Positions 44,829 to 53,510 of a stretch of DNA of 64,000 nucleotides are shown piece by piece. The stretch is from contig NZ_RHOW01000001.1 of NCBI RefSeq assembly GCF_003946215.1, forward strand, positions 62,001 to 126,000, given 5' to 3'. The DNA comes from Lapidilactobacillus mulanensis. Lineage in GTDB: Bacteria; Bacillota; Bacilli; Lactobacillales; Lactobacillaceae. A model generated the notes under the pieces. The model did no database searches. It was given only the letters and a program-made list of their open reading frames with translations, and was not told the DNA's origin. The position numbers and the translations under genes are program-made. Position 1 is the stretch's first letter. Every line of letters begins with the position of its first letter.

Positions 44829-46007
44829 ATGAAGAACGAACAACTCAAGCAACAAATTATTGCGGCCAGTAAAGAAATCGGGATCGACAAAATCGGTTTT
44901 ACCACCGCCGCTAATTTCGAGTATATGCGGCCCAGTCTAGTGAAGCAGAAAGCCGCTGGTCACACAACTGGATTCGAACATCAAAATTTAGACGAGCGAC
45001 TGAATCCTGACCAAATTTTCGACCAACCTCGATCAATTATCGCCATTGCGTTGGCTTATCCGACGAAAATTTCTGAACGTCCACAACGGACTGAATTTAA
45101 ACGTGGACAATTTGCACGCGCCTCTTGGGGAGTTGACTACCACCATATTCTCGACGAAAAAATGGACGCATTGATCGTGGCGATTCGAAAACTCGCCGGT
45201 GCCGATCAAACCATTGATTTTAAACCGATGGTCGATACTGGAGAGCTGATCGATGTGGTCGTGGCGCAACGTGCGGGCCTTGGTTTCATCGGACTTAACG
45301 GGTTGCTGATCACCCAAGAATTCGGCTCCTACGTTTATCTGGGCGAAATTATCACTAACCTTGAATTTACGCCTGACGAACCGATTGCCAATCAATGTGG
45401 CACTTGCAGACGTTGTATTGCCGCTTGTCCACCCGATGCCCTTTTAGGCGATGGCCGATTAAATGGGCAACGTTGTTTATCTTATCAAACTCAGACGAAG
45501 GGCTTGATGGATCCCGAATTTCGACCCATGATCCGCAATGTGATTTACGGCTGCGATATTTGCCAGATCGTTTGCCCATTTAATAAAGGTAAAAATTTCC
45601 ATTTTCATGCGGATATGGAACCCGATCCCGAAGCCGTGATGCCGGAATTGGTGCCGATGTTAACGATGACGAATAAAGAATTCAAGTTAAAATTTGGGCC
45701 GATGTCTGGTTCTTGGCGTGGCAAAAAGCCACTACAACGCAATGCCATCATTGCGCTAGTCAATCTCAAAGATCGATCAGCAATTCCCAAGCTACTCGAA
45801 GTCATCGATCATGATCCTCGCCCGATCATTCGCGCAACCGCCGCGTGGGCAGTGGTTGAATTATCCGATTTGAAAAATAAAGACCTGCTAGACTTTCTGA
45901 TTACTGCAAAAAGTAAAGAAGCCAGCGACCAACCAGAAATCAACCATGAATATCAAAATGCAATCGATAAACTGGCCAGCATGCCGGAATTGCCCAACCA
46001 AAATTAA
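44829..46007 (+). CDS. queG: Epoxyqueuosine reductase
   Basis: About 392 residues. Two 4Fe-4S sets, CGTCRRCIAACPPDAL and YGCDICQIVCPFNK, and a C-terminal HEAT-like region (HDPRPIIRATAAWAVVEL). VDTGELIDVVVAQRAGLGF is in the catalytic core. Last step of queuosine formation on tRNA, using cobalamin. GGAGG at 44816-44820 allows ATG 44826 or 44829; the latter has the better spacing. Confidence 0.95.
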   Translation: MKNEQLKQQIIAASKEIGIDKIGFTTAANFEYMRPSLVKQKAAGHTTGFEHQNLDERLNPDQIFDQPRSIIAIALAYPTKISERPQRTEFKRGQFARASWGVDYHHILDEKMDALIVAIRKLAGADQTIDFKPMVDTGELIDVVVAQRAGLGFIGLNGLLITQEFGSYVYLGEIITNLEFTPDEPIANQCGTCRRCIAACPPDALLGDGRLNGQRCLSYQTQTKGLMDPEFRPMIRNVIYGCDICQIVCPFNKGKNFHFHADMEPDPEAVMPELVPMLTMTNKEFKLKFGPMSGSWRGKKPLQRNAIIALVNLKDRSAIPKLLEVIDHDPRPIIRATAAWAVVELSDLKNKDLLDFLITAKSKEASDQPEINHEYQNAIDKLASMPELPNQN

Positions 46008-46009
46008 GT

Positions 46010-46062
46010 GTAAAAAATACCGCTATCCTTTGATCAACATCGGATAGCGGTATTTTTAACTT
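46010..46062. terminator. Terminator between queG and the lipoprotein gene
   Basis: AAATACCGCTATCC / GGATAGCGGTATTT stem with A-run and T-run; serves both convergent genes. Confidence 0.9.
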
Positions 46063-46084
46063 CAAGTCGATCTATAATGACCCA

Positions 46085-46891
46085 TTAATTAATATTATCG
46101 GGCATTTGATTTTTAACGTAAACCGTATTGATCTTGTTTTCGGAACGCGTCAACTGCGTATACGCCGAGTTGACCTGATAATTTTCCGTGGTGGTGGTGC
46201 CACTTGCACTCGTTAATTTCACGACTAGCTGATTCGCATCATCGTTAGATTTGCTAACCGTAAATTTCCCGGTTTCAACAGTCCGCGTTTGTCCGTTATA
46301 ACGTTGATAACTTCCGTCCGGATCGAAATTCGTTGTTAATTGTGTTACCGAATTTTCATCCGTATCCATCCAGGTACCCACCAACAATCGTGCAGTTGTT
46401 TTAGGCTGTGAATTGAAAATACCCGTCATTTCTGTTTGCGCAGATTGCGTCATATTTTTTGCGACACCCTCTAATTCAAACTGACCAAAGCCGACAATAT
46501 ATAATTTCTTATTTTTTTGAGTCAATTTCATACCCAAATAATTCCCGATGCCGCCAATTTCCTGATCCAATCCATGGAGCTTTAGCAAAAGTTGTTGTTG
46601 ATAAGCACCTGCCAATTGGAAAGTCCCGTTTGCAGTCGAGCCACTCGTTGCTTGATAAGTCCATTTACCATCATTGCCGAAAGTAAAAGTCATGCCATTC
46701 GTACTTTTCCATTTACCGATCAACGGAAGCGTCGAAATATCGGTTTTTTTCGCCTGGCTTGAGCTTTTCGCACTAGACTCAGCCTGGCTCGATTTCGATG
46801 ACTGCTTCGTCGCATCACTTTGCTCACCACAGCCGACCAATAATAAAAGTGCCATAAAAATACCGACAGCAAAACTAATTCTGTGTTTCAT
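46085..46891 (-). CDS. Lipoprotein with two lipocalin-like repeats
   Basis: 268 residues. Signal peptide with lipobox LLLVGC (Cys ~21), a Ser/Lys-rich linker, then two similar beta modules: GKWKSTNGMTFTFGNDGKWT and GTWMDTDENSVTQL...DPDGSYQRYNG. Exposed at the cell surface; function unknown. Its first codons overlap the aroD end by 17 bp, and GGGGGACC in aroD serves as ribosome site. Confidence 0.8.
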   Translation of the reverse strand: MKHRISFAVGIFMALLLLVGCGEQSDATKQSSKSSQAESSAKSSSQAKKTDISTLPLIGKWKSTNGMTFTFGNDGKWTYQATSGSTANGTFQLAGAYQQQLLLKLHGLDQEIGGIGNYLGMKLTQKNKKLYIVGFGQFELEGVAKNMTQSAQTEMTGIFNSQPKTTARLLVGTWMDTDENSVTQLTTNFDPDGSYQRYNGQTRTVETGKFTVSKSNDDANQLVVKLTSASGTTTTENYQVNSAYTQLTRSENKINTVYVKNQMPDNIN

Positions 46892-47639
46892 GATCAGGTC
46901 CCCCTATTGCGTGATCCACTAATAAATCATCCAATTGTTTGAGTGCAAATTGCCCTGGTGCTGAAGTTGCCCCGACTGAGCCAAAACTCAAGACTGAACC
47001 AAACAACGGTCCGATCACGCGAGAAACTCGCCCCACATCTCCCATGCTCATCGAAATAATGGGTTGCTCGACACGTTGGCTCACTTGCCAAGTGGCTTGC
47101 AATAAATCCAGAACCTCGTCAGGACTATTCGGTAAAATCGCGAGTTTAAGCAAATCAGCTGGTGCCGCACCCGCTCCCAAGTGAAGTAAGTCTGCCAAAT
47201 CGGTCGCATAATCTTGTGGGCCTAACACGTGTCGACTAAAGATGAGTCGCGATTGAAAATACCGATGGATCTGCGCGACCGCTATATTTTCAGGCAGTTG
47301 TGCTGGCATGATATCCAACAAATCACCCTCTAATTCTGCGCCGATTTGCAAGAGGTGCTGCCAATAGTTTACCCGATTCAACGACATGTGACCACCTTCA
47401 GCACTCGTTCGTAGCGTGAGCAGCAAAGGTTGCTGCGGAAAAGCACGTCGTAACCGTTGATTTGCTTGTTTTAAAGTTAATTGCCGCCAATCCTGCCAAT
47501 AATCTAGGCGCCACTCGATCAGAAGCGGATGTCGCAAAGTTAGTTGTTGAATTGCCACGATTTGCTCTGTCAACTCATGCAAATTGATTGCTGTGATCGA
47601 AACGCCCAGCCATGCGGGTTCAGTTGTAAGTTTAAACAT
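46875..47639 (-). CDS. aroD: 3-dehydroquinate dehydratase, type I
   Basis: 254 residues. LIEWRLDYW (Glu), LIFSRHVLGPQD (position of the catalytic His), LLKLAILPNSPDEV (Schiff-base Lys) and SMGDVGRVSRVIGPLFGS with SAPGQ at the end. Dehydrates 3-dehydroquinate in the shikimate pathway. Sits 21 bp after the MerR-type gene. Confidence 0.92.
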   Translation of the reverse strand: MFKLTTEPAWLGVSITAINLHELTEQIVAIQQLTLRHPLLIEWRLDYWQDWRQLTLKQANQRLRRAFPQQPLLLTLRTSAEGGHMSLNRVNYWQHLLQIGAELEGDLLDIMPAQLPENIAVAQIHRYFQSRLIFSRHVLGPQDYATDLADLLHLGAGAAPADLLKLAILPNSPDEVLDLLQATWQVSQRVEQPIISMSMGDVGRVSRVIGPLFGSVLSFGSVGATSAPGQFALKQLDDLLVDHAIGGPDHETQN

Positions 47640-47660
47640 CGACCTTCACCCGCTTTCTAA

Positions 47661-48678
47661 CTACTTGCTCAGCATCTTTTTCCACCAAGACCTTTTCTTA
47701 TCATCGGGCTTTTCTGAATCGGTCTCTTCTGAATCAACCGTAACTGTTTCTGATTCTTTTTCATCTGAATCCGCAACTTTTTCATCTTCGAAAACCAAGT
47801 GATGCGTTTCTTCTGCCGTTGAAGCCGAATCATTTCCGACAGTTGGCTCTGTAAATTTCAAAGCCGATTCGGATTCTACGGGCTCTGATTCACTTGCGAC
47901 CGGCTCTTCGGCGTCGTTGTCTGCGTCAGCTTTTTCTGCACTTGTGGTGTTTTCAGAGTCAACCGGAGTTTCAGATTCAGTTTCTGCTGCTTCTGAATTT
48001 TCTACGATTTCATCATCACCGGTTTCTGGGGCATCAGATTCGATTTCGTCTACTTTTTCTGAATCCACTTCCTCTGAGTCCTGCTCAGATTCACTGTCAA
48101 AAGTATCCCCTTCGATTTCATCCGCTTGATCAACTTCATCCGAATCTTCAATCTCCGCGTCTTCGGCAGCTTCATCAGAAATCACCTCAGGCTTAGTCTG
48201 CTGGTCGGCTTCTGAATCATCTCGTTCTTCAACTGGAATTAATTCAGGATCAACTGACGCGGCCTCAGTATTTTCACCCTGTTCTAACTGATCGATACGG
48301 GCAAATAATTGACCAATTTGTGCCTGCACCTTGCTCAAAACACCCTGCAATTGATTCATCTGATCAACTAACTCGGGAACAGGAACCTGATCAGTTTGCG
48401 GATCCAGATTCGTTGTGCTGGAAGGTTTATGATCACTAAAGATTTTCACAGCCGCTTTTTGCAAAGTTAAATTATGTTCTTTACTGTACTCAACTAAATT
48501 CTGAATATCCGTCAAATTTTGCTCACTATAGGCGCGAACATTTTGATGATTGCGTGGAAAATAATGCGGATCATTAGCAGCCTCTTCAATCAAAAGCGAA
48601 TATTTCCGTAAAGTAGGCACACTAATATGTAACTTCTCAGCCAATTGTGAAGGCGTATATTGCGTATCTGTATCCATA
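47661..48678 (-). CDS. MerR-type HTH protein with long acidic linker and basic-aromatic C-terminus
   Basis: 338 residues from ATG 48676-48678, after AGGAGT; the longer frame would start inside a repeat. N-terminal MerR-like winged helix (YTPSQLAEKLHISVPTLRKY), a short coiled coil (~100-130, VDQMNQLQGVLSKVQAQIGQ), about 180 residues of low-complexity Glu/Ser/Asp/Val, and a tail KKRSWWKKMLSK that could form an amphipathic membrane-binding helix. The plan recalls RacA-type chromosome-anchoring proteins (HTH, coiled coil, basic tail), but homology is not shown. First gene of an operon with aroD and a lipoprotein. Confidence 0.75.
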
Positions 48679-48696
48679 AAAACACTCCTATTTTGT

Positions 48697-48813
48697 AAGT
48701 TGTGAGCCATCACGGGTTGAAATTGAGCATTAACTCTGAGGAAACATTAAATCTGGTTTTAGATTTAGTGTTTCCTCAAGTTAAGCGGAAATTTCAATGG
48801 CTACGAACACGTT
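48697..48813 (+). repeat. Family A hairpin in the MerR-type gene leader (A4)
   Basis: Outer stem AGCCAT / ATGGCT; TTGAAATT / AATTTCAA; TTAAC / GTTAA; inner stem GAGGAAACATTAAATC / GATTTAGTGTTTCCTC. Ends seven nt before the AGGAGT of the MerR-type gene on the minus strand. Confidence 0.9.
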
Positions 48814-48814
48814 T

Positions 48815-48932
48815 ATGTTGTGAGTAAGCACGGGTTGGCTTTGAGCATTAACCTGCTACACACCAGAATCCTGCTTTTGGATTCTAGTGTGTAGCAAGTT
48901 AAGCGGAAAAGACAGTGCTTACGAACACAATT
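48815..48932 (+). repeat. Family A hairpin in the MerR-type gene leader (A5)
   Basis: Head-to-tail with A4. Outer stem GTAAGCAC / GTGCTTAC; inner stem TGCTACACACCAGAATCC / GGATTCTAGTGTGTAGCA; conserved GAGCATTAAC and GTTAAGCGGA kept. Confidence 0.9.
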
Positions 48933-48994
48933 CAGTTATCAGCACCGACGGTTTTTTCACACATAATTCCCAAGCCCATAACGGTTCACTTTAT

Positions 48995-49023
48995 ATTATA
49001 AGCACCGTTATAACGTCGTGCAA
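48995..49023 (-). promoter_or_regulatory. Promoter of the MerR-type/aroD/lipoprotein operon
   Basis: Minus strand TTGCAC (49018-49023), 17-bp spacer, TATAAT (48995-49000). Expected start near 48988, so the leader of about 310 nt contains A5 and A4. Confidence 0.7.
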
Positions 49024-49123
49024 CAAACATTTGCGACTTCTCCAGATATTTCTAATTATTCTCACTCATTTAACCCGAAGAATGCTAGAATGGGAGTATT
49101 AGAAAACAATTGGAGACTTCTTA

Positions 49124-50491
49124 GTGACTAACAACGATTTAATAACAAATTTATTGATCATTTTGATTACCTTTATCGTCGCCTACTTCTTCGTGGCTGC
49201 CGAATTTGCGCTTGTTCAAACACGTACTAGCCAAATCGAAGATAAACTCGAACAAGGCGATGGTAATCGAGCTAAATTAACCCGCGCACTCAAAATGGTG
49301 CAGAACCTCAACGAATATTTATCCACGACTCAAGTGGGGACGAGTTTGACTGGGATCATTTTAGGTTGGATCGGTGAAACAACGATCGAACAACTGCTCG
49401 TCGACTTTTTCGGCTGGACTCATTTTGCCACCGGGAATACCCTGAATGTACTTGGTGCAGTGCTTGGTGTCTTTATTTTAACGTATTTGGAAGTTGTACT
49501 CACAGAAATCGTGCCGAAAAATATCAGTATTGATTTCCCACTCAAGGTTTTGATGAGCGTCGTAACGCCGCTTTACTGGTTCCACACAATTTTTTATCCA
49601 TTCGTCTGGTTACTGAACAGTTCGGCTTCACTCATCGTTCGTTTGATGGGCATGCCCGTCGCGGATGAAGAGAATGAAGTTTTCTCACAGTCGGAAATTC
49701 TGCGCTTGTCGAAAATTGCCGTCTCTGGTGGTAGCCTCGATAAAAACGACTTGATGTACATGGAACGCGCCTTTGATTTAAACGATCGTGACGCGAAGGA
49801 TATTATGACCGATCGCACGCAGCTAACCGTCATCGACGTCTCGCAGTCAGTCGACGAAGCGCTCGGCGTTTATTTGAACGAAGGCTACAGCCGCATTCCG
49901 GTCACGAAAAATAATAATAAGGATAATTTAGTTGGTTATATTTATTCGTATGATATTGTTCAGCAAGCTCAACAAGGTAACGGAAAATTAGCAATCAGTC
50001 ATATTTTACGCGCGTTGATCAACGTTCCCGAAAGCATGTCGATTCATGAAATTTTAAGCTTGATGATCAGTAAGCAAACACCCGTGGTCGTCGTTGTCGA
50101 TGAATACGGTGGCACAAGCGGGATCGTCACCGACAAAGATATCTACGAGGAACTGTTCGGTTCTGTGCACGATGAAATCGACGACGTTTCCGACGAATAT
50201 ATTATTAAGCAACCCGACGATTCTGTTAAAGTCAGTGGTAAAACGACGTTATATGATTTCGAACGCTTCTTCCGCTTCAAGGTACCTGAATTTCAAGACT
50301 CAGACATTATTACGATCGGCGGTTACTTCATGGAAAATCATCCCACGCTAAAAGTCGGGCAGTCATTGGAATTAGGCGGATTTAAATTCACCCTGACTGA
50401 AATTGAGCATGGTTTCATGAACTGGTTTAGCGTCACTAAGATTGTCACACCAGAAATTTCTGAATTGATCGAGGATGATGAGCAAGATTAA
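49124..50491 (+). CDS. CNNM/CorC-type transporter-associated protein (hemolysin family)
   Basis: 455 residues, GTG start after TTGGAGA. DUF21 membrane domain (three to four helices to ~residue 190, with AEFALVQTRTSQIEDKLEQG), a CBS pair (DRTQLTVIDVSQSV; VVVVDEYGGTSGIVTDKD) and the C-terminal CorC_HlyC domain. Likely magnesium/divalent export or related ion handling. An extended -10 (TGcTAGAAT) lies just upstream. Confidence 0.93.
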   Translation: MTNNDLITNLLIILITFIVAYFFVAAEFALVQTRTSQIEDKLEQGDGNRAKLTRALKMVQNLNEYLSTTQVGTSLTGIILGWIGETTIEQLLVDFFGWTHFATGNTLNVLGAVLGVFILTYLEVVLTEIVPKNISIDFPLKVLMSVVTPLYWFHTIFYPFVWLLNSSASLIVRLMGMPVADEENEVFSQSEILRLSKIAVSGGSLDKNDLMYMERAFDLNDRDAKDIMTDRTQLTVIDVSQSVDEALGVYLNEGYSRIPVTKNNNKDNLVGYIYSYDIVQQAQQGNGKLAISHILRALINVPESMSIHEILSLMISKQTPVVVVVDEYGGTSGIVTDKDIYEELFGSVHDEIDDVSDEYIIKQPDDSVKVSGKTTLYDFERFFRFKVPEFQDSDIITIGGYFMENHPTLKVGQSLELGGFKFTLTEIEHGFMNWFSVTKIVTPEISELIEDDEQD

Positions 50492-50528
50492 ACACTTATC
50501 CCGAATTCAGAATGAATATTTTAATTTG

Positions 50529-50567
50529 GTACTAGTCAAGCACGCTCTTTTGCGCTAAACTAGTATT
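50529..50567 (+). terminator. Hairpin after the CorC-type gene
   Basis: TACTAGT...GCACGC / GCGC...ACTAGTA, in the gap before the tRNA; no clear T-run. Confidence 0.45.
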
Positions 50568-50573
50568 ATTCAC

Positions 50574-50646
50574 GGGCCTGTAGCTCAGTTGGGAGAGCGC
50601 CTGCTTCGCATGTAGGAGGTCATCGGTTCAAGTCCGACCAGGTCCA
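50574..50646 (+). tRNA. tRNA-Ala (anticodon CGC)
   Basis: Cloverleaf: acceptor GGGCCTG/CAGGTCC with discriminator A, D-arm GCTCAGTTGGGAGAGC, anticodon arm CCTGC-TTCGCAT-GTAGG (anticodon CGC), T-arm CGGTTCAAGTCCG. CCA not encoded. Confidence 0.95.
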
Positions 50647-50650
50647 TAAA

Positions 50651-50692
50651 TGGGTTGTTGCATCTAGAATTTTTCTGGATGCTTTTTTATTT
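50651..50692 (+). terminator. Terminator of tRNA-Ala
   Basis: GCATCTAGA-atttt-TCTGGATGC followed by TTTTTTATTTT. Confidence 0.85.
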
Positions 50693-50699
50693 TCAAAAA

Positions 50700-50738
50700 T
50701 AGCCACCAACTCTAACTGAATTGGTGGCTGTTTTATAT
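50700..50738. terminator. Terminator of the ABC-2 operon
   Basis: AGCCACCAA-N11-TTGGTGGCT with A/T-rich runs on both sides, just past the permease stop codon on the minus strand. Confidence 0.85.
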
Positions 50739-50748
50739 TCCTGGTAAA

Positions 50749-51510
50749 TTAAATTTGATGATACAAACGTTTGCTGAAAAAGAATGACACTAGTGTGATC
50801 CCAATGATCCAGACAATCGACTGCCAAAAATCAGCGGTCGGATTTTGACCGGCTAGTAATTGACGAACGGCTGTGATCATCGTGGTCATGGGTTGATGCT
50901 CCGCAAAAACTCGAACGGGTGTCGGCATGCCTTCAACCGAAGAAAAGCCAGAGCTGACGAACAGTAACAACAATAATAAATACGAAAACGCACTCGCACT
51001 GTCGATCGATTTTGCGGCTAGGCCAAATGGCACAGACAACCAAGTCACCATAATTGCAAAACCGATCACCAAAATAAAGGTTAAGAGCCACTGACCTAAA
51101 TTTGCTTGCGCACGAAATCCGGTCAGGAAGCTGATCAACAGCACGATAACGGTCGAAAACATCAGAAACAACACTGAAGAAACCACTTGTCCGTTTAACA
51201 CGGCACTTTTGGCGATCGGCATCGATTTAAAGCGGTCGAACATGCCACTCGATTTATCCATGAAGACGCGCAATGCCGTATAGGCAGAACCAGTTGCTAG
51301 CGTCATGAATAAAATCGCGGGTAAAATATAATTCACGTACTCGCCATGACTCACGCCAGGAAGCTGCATGGAGCCACCGAGAATATAAATAAACATCAGC
51401 AACATTGCCACCGGCATCGCCACAACGGTAATAATCGTGTCCATCGAGCGCAGATTATGCTTGATCAATCGATTAGCCAGCGTCATCGTATCGCTTAAAT
51501 AATTTTTCAT
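50749..51510 (-). CDS. ABC-2 type transporter permease
   Basis: 253 residues, six helices; the family motif region FMTLATGSAYTALRVFMDKS and DRFKSMPIAKSAVLNGQV is present. It forms an exporter with the ATPase encoded one base upstream, probably for drugs or lipids. Confidence 0.92.
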   Translation of the reverse strand: MKNYLSDTMTLANRLIKHNLRSMDTIITVVAMPVAMLLMFIYILGGSMQLPGVSHGEYVNYILPAILFMTLATGSAYTALRVFMDKSSGMFDRFKSMPIAKSAVLNGQVVSSVLFLMFSTVIVLLISFLTGFRAQANLGQWLLTFILVIGFAIMVTWLSVPFGLAAKSIDSASAFSYLLLLLLFVSSGFSSVEGMPTPVRVFAEHQPMTTMITAVRQLLAGQNPTADFWQSIVWIIGITLVSFFFSKRLYHQI

Positions 51511-51511
51511 C

Positions 51512-52432
51512 TCAATCGACCCCTTTCGTTAATTTCATGAACACATCATCCAGCGTTGGCGCCACTAAGCCGAAATTAACCACCGTCATTCCGGCATCGT
51601 CCAACTGTTTGAGGATAGTCAGAGATGACATGTTTCCATCGGGCAAGTCGACCGCCAGTGCCTCTGGATCAATTGCCGTCACGCGATAAGTTGCTAAAGT
51701 TGCCGCTGCCTGTGTTGCCGTGGCCTCATCTGCAAACGTTAATTGTAGTTTGGCTGAGCCAGCTAATCGTTTCATTTCCGTCGGCGTCCCCGTTGCCACG
51801 ATTTCGCCATCTCGCAAAAATCCAATTTGATCGGTAAGTTGATCAGCCTCTTCTAAGTACTGGGTCGTCAAAAATATTGTTTTACCTTTTGCCTTGAGTT
51901 CGCGAATCATTTTCCACAAATCGTTACGGCTGGCCGGATCTAAGCCCGTCGTCGGCTCATTGAGAAAAATAATTTCCGGATCACCCACTAAACTCATTGC
52001 TAAATCCAATCGACGCACCATTCCACCCGAATATGAACCCGCGGCCTTATTAGCTGCATCGGTCAAATCGAACCGCGTCAACAAATCTTGCGCAATTTTT
52101 TGTGGGTGGGCTAAATGCCGAAGTTTCGCAATCAAGGTCAAGTTTTCAAAGCCAGTCAAAACATCATCGACCGAAGACTGCTGCCCACTAAATGAAAAGC
52201 GGCGTTGAATTTCAATTTGAGCTTTAGGCATTATCATTTCACCGAAGTTGACCTGTCCCGCATCTGCCTTTAATAACCCAGTGATAATTTTGAGCAAGGT
52301 ACTTTTCCCAGCACCATTGGCACCCAACAGCCCATAAATGGTGCCCGGTTCAACGGTCAACGAAACATTTTTCAAGACCGTTTGTTTTCCAAAATTTTTC
52401 TTGACCTGTGTCACTTTGATAATCGAACTCAT
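51512..52432 (-). CDS. ABC transporter ATP-binding protein (DrrA-like)
   Basis: 306 residues. Walker A GANGAGKST, signature YSGGMVRRL, Walker B IIFLNEPTTGLDP (Asn in place of the usual Asp before E), H-loop TTQYLEEADQ. The C-terminal extension has the DrrA-type domain. Walker B LNEP is a known variant of this family. Start overlaps the DUF1048 gene end. Confidence 0.92.
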   Translation of the reverse strand: MSSIIKVTQVKKNFGKQTVLKNVSLTVEPGTIYGLLGANGAGKSTLLKIITGLLKADAGQVNFGEMIMPKAQIEIQRRFSFSGQQSSVDDVLTGFENLTLIAKLRHLAHPQKIAQDLLTRFDLTDAANKAAGSYSGGMVRRLDLAMSLVGDPEIIFLNEPTTGLDPASRNDLWKMIRELKAKGKTIFLTTQYLEEADQLTDQIGFLRDGEIVATGTPTEMKRLAGSAKLQLTFADEATATQAAATLATYRVTAIDPEALAVDLPDGNMSSLTILKQLDDAGMTVVNFGLVAPTLDDVFMKLTKGVD

Positions 52433-52764
52433 TCGTGATCCTCCCCAGCATCTTGTCGCAGTTTACGGCGTTGTTTGTTGATCCACGTTTCTTCGGGATA
52501 TTCCTGCAGTATACCGTCCGCAAACGCAACGATGTCATCCCCAATCACCGACTCGACTGGCTGACCTTCAAGCGCCGCCTCTTCAAACATTTCGAGCACC
52601 TGATAAATCACGTGCGTCATGCCATCACCCGCCGCCCACGAATACAGATAAGTTTGTAAGGCATTCATTTTCTGCTGAAAATCTGGCGGTAGTTTCGCCA
52701 CTCGCGCCCGATACGCCCGCCATTCTTGCTTATCGCCGATTAATTTTTTCATCCAATTATTCAT
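52429..52764 (-). CDS. DUF1048 protein
   Basis: 111 residues from ATG 52762-52764 after GAGGAT; all helical, with KLIGDKQEWRAYRARVAKLP and YSWAAGDGM typical of DUF1048. These proteins are regularly coupled to PadR regulators and ABC-2 exporters. Overlaps both neighbours. Confidence 0.88.
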   Translation of the reverse strand: MNNWMKKLIGDKQEWRAYRARVAKLPPDFQQKMNALQTYLYSWAAGDGMTHVIYQVLEMFEEAALEGQPVESVIGDDIVAFADGILQEYPEETWINKQRRKLRQDAGEDHE

Positions 52765-53086
52765 GTCGATCCTCCCCAATTTTAGCCATTAACGTCTCCA
52801 AAAAGGTCCACTGCTGCCAAAAATCTCTTAATCGTAATTGACCCGCCGCATTTAACTGATAAAATTTTCGCATCGGCCCCAAAGTTGATTTTCGTTTTGT
52901 GACGGTGACTAATTGTTGCTTTTCCAAACGAACGAGAATGGTGTAGACGGTTCCTTCCACCAAATCTGCGAAGCCGATCCGATTTAAATCACGGGTGATT
53001 TCGTAGCCATACGTTTCACCCACGCTGATGCGTTGCAGGACGATGCCTTCGAGCACGCCTTTTAATAACTCCGTTGTGATCGTCAC
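52757..53086 (-). CDS. PadR-family transcriptional regulator
   Basis: 109 residues: winged helix with LQRISVGETYGYEITRDLNR and VEGTVYTILVRLEKQQLV, then a short helical dimerisation tail. First gene of a four-gene operon (padR, DUF1048, ATPase, permease) and likely its repressor, acting at the palindrome at 53114-53139. Confidence 0.93.
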   Translation of the reverse strand: MTITTELLKGVLEGIVLQRISVGETYGYEITRDLNRIGFADLVEGTVYTILVRLEKQQLVTVTKRKSTLGPMRKFYQLNAAGQLRLRDFWQQWTFLETLMAKIGEDRHE

Positions 53087-53113
53087 TAGCTTACCTTCTT
53101 TCAGCTACTTTTT

Positions 53114-53139
53114 GTTACTTAGTACTGGTACATAGTAAC
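53114..53139. promoter_or_regulatory. PadR operator candidate
   Basis: A 26-bp near-perfect palindrome, GTTACTTAGTAC-TG-GTACATAGTAAC (one mismatch pair), 28 bp upstream of the padR start. Confidence 0.7.
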
Positions 53140-53159
53140 ATCTAGTAGTGAGCTGTCAA

Positions 53160-53410
53160 ATCAGTCGGAGGTCTTATTTGTTTGCTAAATTTTTTTGTGG
53201 TTCCGGCTAAATTTGTGGTGGGAACTGGGAAACTGCTGTGGGAACGGCTCCAAGCTTTTGTAAACCCACCAAAAGTTTTCCGCCTGAAATATGAGCTCTT
53301 CCAAAATCGGGAAGATCTCATATTTCCCCTTTCTGTAAATTCGCAAAGACCGCTCATTAACAGAAATGCCACTGCAGTCCCAGTTCCTACCACAAATTTC
53401 GCCTCGTCTA
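53160..53410 (-). repeat. Family B branched inverted repeat (B-f)
   Basis: Outer arms GGCTAAATTTGTGGTGGGAA (53205 on) and the complement ending at 53403; inner hairpins AAATATGAGCTC / GATCTCATATTT and GGCTCCAAGCTTTTG / CAAAAGTTTTCC. Its internal part aligns with the reverse complement of B-e. Confidence 0.82.
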
Positions 53411-53510
53411 TTCGGAAGAGCGCGATATGTTTAACGTTGACTATTTAAATTACATTTCTATTCCAAATAATATTTTTTTAACGCGTAAAATGAAAATTGG
53501 CAACCTAGGT

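Noticed and set aside
47894-48196. ORFs on the plus strand opposite the acidic linker of the MerR-type gene
   Set aside because: They are antisense images of the low-complexity Glu/Ser coding stretch and lack ribosome binding sites.
41553-48932. CRISPR array suggested by recurring GGGTTGAAAT blocks
   Set aside because: The blocks are ends of palindromic A elements about 120 bp long. There is no regular repeat-spacer alternation and no cas gene.
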